A stretch of 64,000 bases of DNA from NCBI GenBank assembly GCA_028819195.1, contig JAPPMF010000007.1:81337-145336 (forward strand), written 5' to 3'. Below are positions 44,313 to 53,288 of this stretch, piece after piece. Under the pieces are notes generated by a model. The model saw only the letters and a program-made list of their open reading frames with translations. It did no database searches and was not told the origin of the DNA. The stretch is from Bin55 sp028819195. GTDB lineage: Bacteria; Pseudomonadota; Gammaproteobacteria; Pseudomonadales; Azotimanducaceae. The first letter of the stretch is position 1. Every line of letters begins with the position of its first letter. The translations under genes were made by a program, and so were the position numbers.

Positions 44313-45674
44313 TTGCCAGATTTTCGTGTAGCCGATCTATCTTTAGCTGAATTTGGAAATCGAGAGATCCAACTTGCCGAAACCGAAATGCCAGCCCTTG
44401 TAGCATTACGCAAGAAGTATCACTCCTCCCAACCTTTACGTGGTGCCCGCATTATCGGTTGCATTCACATGACCATTCAAACTGCAGTATTGATTAGGAC
44501 ACTTCGTACTTTAGGAGCTGAGGTTCGATGGTCTTCTTGTAACGTGTTCTCCACACAAGATCATGCAGCTGCAGCGATGGCTGCTGATGGGGTACCAGTA
44601 TTTGCGTGGAAAGGTGAAACTGAAGCAGAATACAACTGGTGTATAGAACAAACGATTTTGAAAGATGGTGAGCCGTGGAACGCTAATCTCCTACTTGACG
44701 ACGGTGGAGATTTGACCGCGATGATTCACGATAAGTACCCGGAAATGTTGGAAAATATCCACGGAATTAGTGAAGAAACTACTACCGGTGTTCACCGATT
44801 ATGGAATATGTTGAACTCAAACCAACTACGAGTTCCAGCACTTGATGTCAATGCCGCAGTGTCGAAGAGTAAAAACGATAACAGGTACGGTTGTCGGCAT
44901 AGTCTCAATGATGCTATTAAGCGCGCCACTGATATGTTGTTGGCAGGAAAACGGGCACTTGTAATTGGATACGGCGACGTCGGCAAAGGGTCGGCTGCTA
45001 GTCTGCGTCAAGAATCGATGATTGTACGAGTTGTTGAAGTAGATCCTTTGTGTGCAATGCAAGCGTGTATGGACGGCTATGAAGTCGTGTCCCCTTATCT
45101 AGACGGTGAAAACACCGGCAACTCAAATGATCTAGACAAGCGACTACTTGCTGATACGGATGTATTGGTAACGTGTACGGGTAATGTACGAGTTTGCGAC
45201 AGTGCGATGCTACAGCACCTCAAACCCGGCTGTGTGGTTTGCAATATTGGACACTTTGACAATGAAATTGATACGGCATTTTTACGTGAGCAATGGACGT
45301 GGTATAGAGTTAAAGACCAGGTTCATCAGATCTTTCGAAGTGAAGATCCAGAGGATTTCATTCTGTTGCTATCCGAAGGACGATTAGTTAACTTAGGCAA
45401 TGCAATGGGGCATCCTTCTCGTGTAATGGACGGGTCTTTCGCAAACCAAGTACTCGCACAAATTCACATGTTTGAACAGAAATGGGCAGATCAACCGAAA
45501 AATCAACGCGCGCCCGTTGGGATAGAAGTATTACCACGTAAGTTAGACGAAGAAGTGGCGCGACTGATGGTGGAAGGTTTTGGTGGAACGATCACTACTT
45601 TGACGCCGGAACAAGCTTCATACATCGACGTAGATGTATCTGGTCCGTTTAAGCCAGACGCTTATCGATATTAA
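44313..45674 (+). CDS. ahcY: Adenosylhomocysteinase
   Basis: AhcY splits S-adenosylhomocysteine into adenosine and homocysteine and so recycles the methylation by-product. The 453-residue protein has the NAD-binding GYGDVGKG at 219-226, the SKSKNDNRYGCRHS catalytic segment near 184-197, and the C-terminal FKPDAYRY tail. The start is TTG at 44313, supported by GAGGAG seven bases upstream and by homology of the N terminus (DFRVADLSLAEFGNREI). Alone, not with metK or metF. Confidence 0.96.
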   Translation: MPDFRVADLSLAEFGNREIQLAETEMPALVALRKKYHSSQPLRGARIIGCIHMTIQTAVLIRTLRTLGAEVRWSSCNVFSTQDHAAAAMAADGVPVFAWKGETEAEYNWCIEQTILKDGEPWNANLLLDDGGDLTAMIHDKYPEMLENIHGISEETTTGVHRLWNMLNSNQLRVPALDVNAAVSKSKNDNRYGCRHSLNDAIKRATDMLLAGKRALVIGYGDVGKGSAASLRQESMIVRVVEVDPLCAMQACMDGYEVVSPYLDGENTGNSNDLDKRLLADTDVLVTCTGNVRVCDSAMLQHLKPGCVVCNIGHFDNEIDTAFLREQWTWYRVKDQVHQIFRSEDPEDFILLLSEGRLVNLGNAMGHPSRVMDGSFANQVLAQIHMFEQKWADQPKNQRAPVGIEVLPRKLDEEVARLMVEGFGGTITTLTPEQASYIDVDVSGPFKPDAYRY

Positions 45675-45762
45675 TCTCGTTCAGGTTAGAATTGATCAGA
45701 ACCGAATTGTTCAAAAAACAAAATTGTTGTAACAGTAGTTTGGATATTTGCAGGAGTATCTT

Positions 45763-46869
45763 ATGGAAACACGTGCCGCGATAGCTTACGAAGCTGGTAA
45801 ACCACTTCAAGTTGATACTGTTAATCTTGCAGGCCCACGCGAAGGCGAAGTACTCGTTCAGATTCATGCCACTGGCGTATGCCACACCGATGAATATACG
45901 CTGTCTGGTTCAGATCCTGAAGGACTTTTTCCGACAGTTTTAGGACACGAAGGGGCTGGTGTCGTGGTTGAAGTGGGCGCCGGCGTGTCTAGCGTTGCTC
46001 CCGGTGATCACGTTATCCCGCTTTACACTCCTGAATGTCGTAAATGTAAGTTTTGTCTATCAGGAAAAACGAATTTGTGTGGGGCAATTCGCGCCACTCA
46101 AGGTAAAGGTCTCATGCCGGATGGAACCTCGCGTTTTTCTATCGGAGAAACTGATCTCTACCACTATATGGGCACATCGACGTTTTCAAATTACACGGTT
46201 CTACCTGAAATTGCCGTAGCGAAAATCCGCAAAGATGCACCCTTTGACAAAGTGTGTTATATCGGTTGTGGTGTAACCACTGGGATCGGCGCGATAATCA
46301 ATACCGCTAAAGTAGAACCCGGTTCGACGGTTGCAGTTTTTGGACTAGGGGGCATTGGTCTCAATGTCATTCAAGGAGCGCGATTAGTCGGTGCTGATCG
46401 AATTATTGGAATTGATCTCAATCCAAAAAAACAACCTCTCGCGGAGAAGTTTGGTATGACTGACTTTATCAATCCCAATTCCTCGGCAAACGTGGTAGAA
46501 GAAATCATTGATATGACTGATGGCGGAGTAGATTATTCGTTTGAATGTATTGGAAATGTGGATGTGATGCGCCAAGCACTAGAGTGCTGCCATAAAGGTT
46601 GGGGTGAAAGTGTGATTATTGGTGTGGCTGGAGCTGGACAAGAAATCAGTACCCGACCGTTTCAATTAGTAACAGGTAGAGTCTGGCGGGGGACGGCGTT
46701 TGGTGGTGCTAAAGGTCGCACTCATGTACCAAAGATTGTGGACTGGTATATGGACGGTAAGATCAACATTGATGATTTAATTACCCATACGATGCCATTG
46801 GAAGAGATCAATCAAGCATTCGATTTGATGCATGCCGGTGAATCGATTCGATCTGTCATCGTTTTTTAG
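45763..46869 (+). CDS. adhC: S-(hydroxymethyl)glutathione dehydrogenase / class III alcohol dehydrogenase
   Basis: This zinc enzyme oxidises the glutathione-formaldehyde adduct and reduces S-nitrosoglutathione. The 368 residues include the catalytic zinc Cys in GVCHTDEYTLSG, the GHEGAGVVVEVG signature, the four structural cysteines in PECRKCKFCLSGKTNLC, and the NAD-binding GLGGIGLNV. The start at 45763 has an AGGAG six bases upstream; a TTG five codons earlier has none. No frmB-type esterase gene is next to it. Together with ahcY it fits one-carbon detoxification. Confidence 0.95.
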   Translation: METRAAIAYEAGKPLQVDTVNLAGPREGEVLVQIHATGVCHTDEYTLSGSDPEGLFPTVLGHEGAGVVVEVGAGVSSVAPGDHVIPLYTPECRKCKFCLSGKTNLCGAIRATQGKGLMPDGTSRFSIGETDLYHYMGTSTFSNYTVLPEIAVAKIRKDAPFDKVCYIGCGVTTGIGAIINTAKVEPGSTVAVFGLGGIGLNVIQGARLVGADRIIGIDLNPKKQPLAEKFGMTDFINPNSSANVVEEIIDMTDGGVDYSFECIGNVDVMRQALECCHKGWGESVIIGVAGAGQEISTRPFQLVTGRVWRGTAFGGAKGRTHVPKIVDWYMDGKINIDDLITHTMPLEEINQAFDLMHAGESIRSVIVF

Positions 46870-46976
46870 AGAGAACGATCACTAACACTTTTCAATCTAC
46901 CGGTTACCGATGGGTAACTTAGGTAGTCTGCTAAAGAGAAGTTCGACTTTGTGAGTATGAAACTGAGAACAATCTC

Positions 46977-47537
46977 ATGAAAATACGACGACTAACTCTC
47001 ATGTCAACATTGACCGTAGTGCTAAGCATTTTATCGTATGCACAGGAACAAGCAATATCCCCTAATTCCATTGAAAAGCCGACACCAGAAATGATGAAGC
47101 AGGCAATTCTTTACCAGATCAAACAAAGTGGTCCTATGGTCAAGGAGAGCCTCATTAAGCATGACCTACCTAGATTCGACAAAAATGACGACAGCGAGTT
47201 CAGTTTAGCGGAGTTTAGGGATTGGATAGATTCGCAGGCCGTAGAATTTTCAGGACCAAATTGGCAGTTTAAGTCGACTGATTCTGACGAACGGCAAACC
47301 GTGGAATTACCGGACCTTCTGAAAAAATCTTTGTTGGCAGCGGAAGACGAGAACAAGGAAGAAGAGTTCACCAAAGCACTGAAAGCTACGTTTACGGATT
47401 ATGATGACGATCAATCTGATAACCTTGATCTGGATGAATTAGTGGAGTACAGCATCGATCAAATGTCGGTAATTATGGATTTTACGGTTGAGAATCAAGA
47501 GGATGGCGACGAGAAAACTCACGGAGAAGAGCAATAA
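46977..47537 (+). CDS. Exported EF-hand protein, array copy 1
   Basis: A 186-residue protein with signal peptide (about 1-23) and two EF-hand loops: D68-E79 (DKNDDSEFSLAE, Ser instead of Gly at position 6) and D143-E154 (DDDQSDNLDLDE, Asp at position 6). The C terminus is acidic. It probably binds Ca2+ outside the cytoplasm. It is the most divergent of three tandem paralogues and follows adhC by 107 bases. No specific family name was recognised. Confidence 0.78.
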   Translation: MKIRRLTLMSTLTVVLSILSYAQEQAISPNSIEKPTPEMMKQAILYQIKQSGPMVKESLIKHDLPRFDKNDDSEFSLAEFRDWIDSQAVEFSGPNWQFKSTDSDERQTVELPDLLKKSLLAAEDENKEEEFTKALKATFTDYDDDQSDNLDLDELVEYSIDQMSVIMDFTVENQEDGDEKTHGEEQ

Positions 47538-47894
47538 CTCGGCGACACAGATTGAGGAAACCATTCTCGTCGGGTTGCACTCTAATAATTTCAAAGTGGA
47601 GAGTAGGATTAGCTATTTGAAAGTTTTGACCTATCCAACAAATGCTTGACTTAGAAACAGAATTCGTCCACTGTTAACTGTCTTGATTTGATCGAAAAAC
47701 GAGCCAAGTTTTGACTAGCACTACGACAGCTCTCTACCCCACGTTAAAATAGAATCAACTTCTTCGATGAAATTTGATGGAAGTGTTTTTCGGGTAACTA
47801 TGAAACTACGAAGCGTTTCATTGTTTTGATTAGTAAAAAGTCCGAACCGACTTATGGTTCAATTCTCAATTGTTATTTTCACGATGGATTAGTT
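47538..47894. other. 357-base gap between EF-hand copies 1 and 2
   Basis: No full gene. A ten-codon frame at 47800-47829 starts M-K-L-R like the next EF-hand gene and may be the decayed 5' end of another copy, but it is too short to be sure. Confidence 0.4.
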
Positions 47895-48434
47895 ATGAAA
47901 TTACGACAACTCTTACTAGGTCTGTGTTCGACAGTTCTCATTGGAGCTCTTTTGAACGCACAAGGTCAATCGACGACGATGCCTCTACCAACCTTTTCAC
48001 CAGATGAACTGAAGCAGATGTTGGAAACGACGAGACCAACGATGAAACAAAAAAGCGAGCAAGACATCAAGGCTGTGGACAAAAATCAAGACGGCGAGTT
48101 AAACATTGAAGAATGTAGGGAAATGATAAACTCGGCTGCCAAAGAGATGGCAGACGGGATGGAGCAGTTTACAACTATTTCAATGTCAGACGTATTACCT
48201 GATATATATCAGAAAGCTGTCGATGCCGCCGAAGACACCGAAAACAAAATAAAAGCAGACGAGTTTGACAAAGCATTGGAAGCTTTCATTGATGACTATG
48301 ACGCAGATGAAAATGATATGCTTTCTGCGGATGAACTTACAGAGTGGCGTTTCGATTTCGCTTTAGCAATGATGGGTTTGGAAGACGAATCTGACGACGA
48401 GACCGAAGGGGAAGACGCGAACAGCGAGGAGTAG
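47895..48434 (+). CDS. Exported EF-hand protein, array copy 2
   Basis: The start is put at the ATG 47895, which gives a clean signal peptide (MKLRQLLLGL, cleavage near Ala22); an ATG 69 bases upstream adds 23 unrelated residues. The 179-residue product has EF-hand loop 1 at D62-E73 (DKNQDGELNIEE, fully canonical) and loop 2 at D136-E147 (DADENDMLSADE, Asp at position 6). It is a close paralogue of copy 3: the leaders share LLLGL, and both end in NDMLSADELTE followed by an acidic tail. Function unknown; likely periplasmic calcium binding. Confidence 0.8.
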   Translation: MKLRQLLLGLCSTVLIGALLNAQGQSTTMPLPTFSPDELKQMLETTRPTMKQKSEQDIKAVDKNQDGELNIEECREMINSAAKEMADGMEQFTTISMSDVLPDIYQKAVDAAEDTENKIKADEFDKALEAFIDDYDADENDMLSADELTEWRFDFALAMMGLEDESDDETEGEDANSEE

Positions 48435-48435
48435 T

Positions 48436-48519
48436 CTGTCTTTGGACGAACTAGTGGAGTACACAATCAGCTCCTGTTTACTCCTGATTGATGAATTAGA
48501 TGAACTAACCGGAACGTAG
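48436..48519 (+). pseudogene. C-terminal remnant of a further EF-hand copy
   Basis: Directly after the stop of copy 2 and one frame off, 27 codons begin LSLDELVEYTI, which resembles the segment DLDELVEYSI that closes the second EF-hand of copy 1. The frame ends at TAG 48517-48519. This looks like the tail of a deleted or recombined paralogue. The rest of the 355-base gap up to copy 3 (48520-48789) shows nothing. Confidence 0.45.
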
Positions 48520-48789
48520 GAGCTGAAAAAAGTAGAGTTGATTCAACCGAAAAACCGTAATCTCCCCCTCATATGGTGATAGACAGATTCGCTGAGTTCA
48601 AACACTTTGACATTTACATCATTGGCCAAGTATTGAAGACGTTAAAATGTATGAGAGTATTCTGACACGTTATGTCTGAGAAACTCAATTAAATGTGTGA
48701 GCATTCTTTGAAGTTTACTCGCGCAATAAATTCAGGTATGGCTGGTTTGAAGCCGGCCTTCTAAATTTTTAACAGTTATAGGAAAAGTT

Positions 48790-49344
48790 ATGAAAATTCG
48801 AAAATTATTACTAGGTCTGTTTGCTATCGTTGTTGTGGGTTCACTCGCATACGCCCAAGGTCAAGCAACATCTGCGATGGGCGGTATGCAAATGCCTTCT
48901 CCCGCTGAGATGAAGCAAATGATGGAAGCACAGAAGCCTATGATGAAACAAGAAACCGAGCGAGAAATGAAGGCTTGGGATAAAAATGAAGACGGTGAAC
49001 TGAATAAGGACGAATTTAAAGAAATGATAAATTCGCAAGCCAAAGACATGGCGGAGATGATGGCACAGTTTTCAGGTATGCCAGGCGCGCCGGCCCCAGA
49101 ATTGCCAGATATTTTTCAGAAATCCGTCGATGTCGCTGACGATGCCGAAAACGAAACAAAGGTAGCCGAGTTCGACAAAGCACTGACAGCTGTGTTTGAC
49201 GAATATGACGAGGACGACAACGACATGCTTTCGGCAGACGAGCTTACCGAGTACGGTTTCGATCAAACTTTAGCAATGATGGGTATGGACGACGATTCTG
49301 ACGACGATGATGCAGAAGCAGAGGACGCCGATTCAGAAGAGTAA
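48790..49344 (+). CDS. Exported EF-hand protein, array copy 3
   Basis: A 184-residue protein with signal peptide (cleavage near Ala22), methionine-rich segment after the leader, EF-hand loop 1 at D64-E75 (DKNEDGELNKDE, canonical) and loop 2 at D140-E151 (DEDDNDMLSADE, Asp at position 6), and a tail that is almost only Asp, Glu, Ala and Ser. It is the close sister of copy 2; even the DNA of the leader is shared (TTACTAGGTCTGT), which suggests a fairly recent duplication. Confidence 0.8.
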   Translation: MKIRKLLLGLFAIVVVGSLAYAQGQATSAMGGMQMPSPAEMKQMMEAQKPMMKQETEREMKAWDKNEDGELNKDEFKEMINSQAKDMAEMMAQFSGMPGAPAPELPDIFQKSVDVADDAENETKVAEFDKALTAVFDEYDEDDNDMLSADELTEYGFDQTLAMMGMDDDSDDDDAEAEDADSEE

Positions 49345-49447
49345 ATTCTCTTCACCCCAAAACACATAACCACTTTCCAGTGAAACGATGCTGAGAGTGG
49401 TGTTTTAAGATCTGTTTGAATACTGATCTACAGAAGGTCAGACGTAT

Positions 49448-49469
49448 GCCTTTCTTCCATCGGAAAGGC
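49448..49469 (+). terminator. Candidate terminator after the EF-hand array
   Basis: GCCTTTC (49448-49454) and GAAAGGC (49463-49469) form a perfect seven-base stem with an eight-base loop, 104 bases after the stop of copy 3. A run of T residues follows about ten bases later (49480-49485). The gap to the T run makes it imperfect. Confidence 0.4.
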
Positions 49470-49529
49470 CTATTCGAACTTTTTTAAGACGTCGTGAATC
49501 AATCATAACTATCGATCGACTTTAAATTT

Positions 49530-50786
49530 ATGGTCTTTCCGAATCTCTCTCTACAATCCTTCGATCCGCCGGTTTGGTCAGCGATTGAAGCCGAAAAACG
49601 TCGCCAAGAAAAACATATAGAACTGATCGCTTCTGAAAATTACGTGTCGCCGGCCGTGCTTGAGGCTCAAGGAAGTATCATGACCAACAAATATGCCGAA
49701 GGCTACCCCGCAAAAAGGTATTACGGTGGTTGTGAACACGTTGACGAAGTTGAACAACTAGCAATTGATCGAGCAAAGCAGCTGTTTGCCGCCGACTATG
49801 CTAACGTGCAACCTCATTCGGGTAGTCAAGCGAACGCGTCAGCTTATCTAGCTTTATTACAACCGAACGATGTTGTTTTGGGGATGAGTTTGTCAGAAGG
49901 TGGTCATCTGACGCATGGTTCACCAGTCAATTTCTCGGGCAGGTTGTATCGCGCGGTTCAATATGGAGTAAGTCTTGAAGATGGTTTAGTGGATTACGAC
50001 GAGCTATTACGAGTCGCCGAAGAACATAAACCACGGCTCATTATTGGGGGTTTTTCTGCCTATAGCAGGAAGTTGGACTGGCAAAAATTCCGTGAGATTG
50101 CTGATGCAGTCGATGCCTACTTGTTGGTGGATATGGCGCACGTTGCTGGTTTAGTTGCTGCTGATTTGTACCCCAATCCGGTTCCGTTCGCAGATGTGGT
50201 AACAACGACCACCCATAAGACTCTCGCTGGACCACGTGGTGGGCTCATCTTAGCCAGAGAAAATCCAGAAATAGAGAAAAAGTTAAATTCGGCGTTGTTT
50301 CCGGGGACCCAAGGTGGCCCGCTGATGCATGTTATTGCCGCAAAAGCCGTGTGTTTTAAAGAAGCACTATCGAGTGAATTTCGCGAATATCAAAAGAACA
50401 TTGTTGACAATGCGCGATCGATGTCCGACGTATTTCTTGAGCGAGGTTATAAAGTGGTGTCGGGCGGTACTGATAACCATCTTGTGTTGGTGGATCTCAT
50501 TGCACGAGAGATCACCGGCAAAGAAGCCGATGCTGCTCTGAGTCGCGCTAATATCACAGTGAACAAGAACACTGTACCTGGCGATCCGCGGTCGCCATTT
50601 GTGACGAGTGGGCTACGGATCGGTTCACCAGCTGTGACGAGACGAGGGTTTAGGACTGAGGAATGTACCGCACTCTCGCATTGGATGTGCGATATTTTGG
50701 ACGATATTGAGAATGACAATATGATTGGTTCGGTAAAGTTGAAAGTACGGGAACTTTGCCAAAAATTTCCCGTCTATTCTCCTTGA
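49530..50786 (+). CDS. glyA: Serine hydroxymethyltransferase
   Basis: GlyA interconverts serine and glycine with transfer of a one-carbon unit to tetrahydrofolate. The 418-residue PLP enzyme has LIASENYVSPAVLEAQGS near residues 32-49, YAEGYPAKRYYGG, and the PLP lysine in TTTTHKTLAGPRGG (Lys230). In most gammaproteobacteria nrdR and ribD follow; here ribD comes only after 6.3 kb of accessory genes and nrdR is not seen. Confidence 0.98.
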   Translation: MVFPNLSLQSFDPPVWSAIEAEKRRQEKHIELIASENYVSPAVLEAQGSIMTNKYAEGYPAKRYYGGCEHVDEVEQLAIDRAKQLFAADYANVQPHSGSQANASAYLALLQPNDVVLGMSLSEGGHLTHGSPVNFSGRLYRAVQYGVSLEDGLVDYDELLRVAEEHKPRLIIGGFSAYSRKLDWQKFREIADAVDAYLLVDMAHVAGLVAADLYPNPVPFADVVTTTTHKTLAGPRGGLILARENPEIEKKLNSALFPGTQGGPLMHVIAAKAVCFKEALSSEFREYQKNIVDNARSMSDVFLERGYKVVSGGTDNHLVLVDLIAREITGKEADAALSRANITVNKNTVPGDPRSPFVTSGLRIGSPAVTRRGFRTEECTALSHWMCDILDDIENDNMIGSVKLKVRELCQKFPVYSP

Positions 50787-51193
50787 AACCTAGAGGCAAT
50801 TAGGTAGCCAGAATTTTTTTCGGAATTGAGTTACTCAAAGTAAGTAACTCCTTGTCCTTGGGGAATCGATACTCTATTACGTCAGAGTTCGCCTAGACGA
50901 AAACTATATTGTTCCATAGGGAACGTTACTCTTCGTTCCTCGTAGACTTAAGAGTAGGCTTAAAAATTGGTGGTCCATCGATACGACGATCGTTAACAGT
51001 ACTTTCCTTATCGGAAAATCAAAGTCACCAACACAGTAGCCTTACCTCTAAACTTCCGTAGAACACCTAGTTCAAATGTGTCGTAAAAATAGCGTTGAGG
51101 TGGTACAACATGCAGTTTTCTATAGAACCGATTTAGTTGTTTTCTAGTTGAATCGACGGTCTGTATGCGGCGCTTCAATTGAATCTGCTTTAC
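50787..51193. other. 407-base gap after glyA
   Basis: No gene recognised; frames are broken throughout. It holds the hairpin at 50828-50850 and nothing else that can be supported. It separates glyA from the convergent helical-repeat gene. Confidence 0.6.
50828..50850. terminator. Inverted repeat downstream of glyA
   Basis: GAGTTACT (50828-50835) and AGTAACTC (50843-50850) make a perfect eight-base stem with a seven-base loop, 42 bases after the glyA stop. No T run follows on the plus strand, but a run of seven T precedes it (A run on the minus strand), so it is only a weak terminator candidate. Confidence 0.3.
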
Positions 51194-53155
51194 TTATGGC
51201 GAAGGGCGCCGATAAATTCGATATCGTCCTTCCATCATTACTTTTTTAAAGTCTTTCTGAAGTTGAACCTTTTCTTCTTCCGTTAAATCCTTGTTTTGTA
51301 AATTGTTCAACCTTGCCCATTGCGCCGATTCAGCACCTCTTCTTCCAGTTTCAGAGTTGTAATCTTTAGGTAGAAAACTTCTCACGACGGACATTTGTTC
51401 CTTTGTCAGTATGTTGGTTCCAACATTGTGTCTGGTAAGATCCATTGCCGCAGTGTACTTAGCTTCCGTCGAGGGGAGTTCGTCTAGCATGGGAACCAAC
51501 GATTTCGGGTCGGAATACGCCCATTCATTAACAAGCAGACTGTAGTAAAGGTCCCGACTTTCTTCGGGAAGTTGCTGTGCGAATTCCAAAGCACGATCCG
51601 TTTCACCATTGCGTATCAGAGCTTTACCGACGACTACATAGGATGAACTCTTTGTGAAACCATCGCGTACCTGCGATAACATTGATATCGCGAGTTCTGT
51701 GTCCGTTCGAGCTACTTCTTCAACAACTGTAGCCTCAAAACCAAGTCCCATCATGTCGGTCGGTTGATCCAAAGCCGTTTGCAGTGCTAAACTGGGATTT
51801 TCCGCTGCAACTCTGCTAAGAACCATGTCGAGTACCAGACGTGTCAATCCAGAGTTTGAAAACTCATGAGCCAGTGCCCAATCCAATGCAGCTACTGCGT
51901 TTTGATCCGACCAGCTTGTAGCAATTTCCATCGTTAGGTCAAACTTGAGATGCTCGTTAGACACGTTGGTTAGAAACTGAACCGCTAGTTCCGGCGTCGT
52001 CTTTGCGATCGCGCGTATTGCGTGTTCCTCAGCGTACGAACGCAGGTTTTCAGGGACGAGATTGAAATTTTCGAACATTCCTTGTGGATCGAAGTTCGCC
52101 CAAGTGGTCACAAAGTGGTCCAGCATCTGTCGACGGTCTCTGTGAGATTCGATTGCATATATTGATTCCATGGCCTCATGTGGACCGATGTTCACCCAAG
52201 CTTTAGCAATCGTTTCCAAAACGAGTTCGCGTAGTTCACCCTCAAGCCCTAACGCATGTTGTAGCGTCGTATCAGAATCTGCCAACAGTGCTCTCTGTAA
52301 GACAGCGCCCATCACTGCTTTTTTCAGAATTGGGTCGTTCAATGTCATGTCGATTTGAGTCATTGCTTCCAACCCAAATTGGTCAACCCACTTTTGTGCA
52401 AGTTGTATGAGTTGTGAGGTCTGAGCTAAATTTGAAAGTTCGTCATTGAGCAAATACTGCCATTCAGCCGCAATAGAGTTGGAGGAAACTGTAAGCTGCT
52501 CAAACACGCTCAAATCAATCTCTAGTTGACTCGCAATTTCTTCCTTTCTAGAGATCGAGAAGTTCTCCTGAGATCCTAATATGCCTTGTAATGCAGCAAG
52601 TTTTTTAGACTCACCCAGAGTTTTCGCGTGGGCGATTGCTTCGTCGAATTCGATCAGAGACCACTCGTTGAAAACGGTCGAAATCAATGATTTATGGCGA
52701 TGACTTGGTAAGTCGTCTATAACAACAAGCGTTAATTGGGGATCTAGTGTAGTGAACCGTTGAATGATTGCAATCTGTGTAGTGTGTTGTAATGCTTCGG
52801 ATCTGATGTTCACAGATTGATGCAGAAGGGTGGTAAGCAACTTCTCGTCGGCTGAATGTAATAAACTATAAAGGGCTTCAGTTCGCTCAAAAGCGCTAGG
52901 CGCTAGATTTAAAAATTTGAAATACCCCAAATCTGTTTTGCGATCATGCGCGACCATGACACTAGATTCTCTAAGTTCCTCTCGAGAAATGTTTGCATCG
53001 AACTCGGTGGAATTGATTGCGACACTCTTTATGGAGGATTCGATCTTTTTCGTACTGAAACTAAGAAGGACACCAATTGTTATCGCGCTGCCCAAGACGA
53101 GCCCTAAAGCAATCAATCTGATAGTACGAAATCGATGTGTTACCATTGCAGTCAT
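51194..53155 (-). CDS. Membrane-anchored helical-repeat protein, paralogue 1
   Basis: The ATG at 53155 gives about 653 residues with one N-terminal membrane helix (about 8-32) and the rest probably periplasmic; an ATG 54 bases upstream is possible. The body is alpha-helical, with a 30-40 residue repeat marked by W-x3-D/N/G-P-x2-A: examples are KAWVNIGPHEAMESI, TTWANFDPQGMFENF, TSWSDQNAVAALDWAL and NEWAYSDPKSLVPML. Similar repeats occur in uncharacterised proteins of several phyla, notably Verrucomicrobia. The C-terminal region has TKEQMSVVRSFLP, shared with paralogue 2. Likely a scaffold for protein contacts; no enzymatic motif is seen. It is downstream of paralogue 2 and probably in one operon. 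Confidence 0.7.
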   Translation of the reverse strand: MTAMVTHRFRTIRLIALGLVLGSAITIGVLLSFSTKKIESSIKSVAINSTEFDANISREELRESSVMVAHDRKTDLGYFKFLNLAPSAFERTEALYSLLHSADEKLLTTLLHQSVNIRSEALQHTTQIAIIQRFTTLDPQLTLVVIDDLPSHRHKSLISTVFNEWSLIEFDEAIAHAKTLGESKKLAALQGILGSQENFSISRKEEIASQLEIDLSVFEQLTVSSNSIAAEWQYLLNDELSNLAQTSQLIQLAQKWVDQFGLEAMTQIDMTLNDPILKKAVMGAVLQRALLADSDTTLQHALGLEGELRELVLETIAKAWVNIGPHEAMESIYAIESHRDRRQMLDHFVTTWANFDPQGMFENFNLVPENLRSYAEEHAIRAIAKTTPELAVQFLTNVSNEHLKFDLTMEIATSWSDQNAVAALDWALAHEFSNSGLTRLVLDMVLSRVAAENPSLALQTALDQPTDMMGLGFEATVVEEVARTDTELAISMLSQVRDGFTKSSSYVVVGKALIRNGETDRALEFAQQLPEESRDLYYSLLVNEWAYSDPKSLVPMLDELPSTEAKYTAAMDLTRHNVGTNILTKEQMSVVRSFLPKDYNSETGRRGAESAQWARLNNLQNKDLTEEEKVQLQKDFKKVMMEGRYRIYRRPSP

Positions 53156-53288
53156 GAATTTTCCTCTAGTTTCAACCTCTAGTTTTCGTGTAGTTGAAAA
53201 TCTACACAAATCGACCGTACTTGGAAAGTAAGTTTGATGAAAGTTGTAGGTATTCGCCTATCAAGAGAAGAAGCATCGCTAGTCTCAT

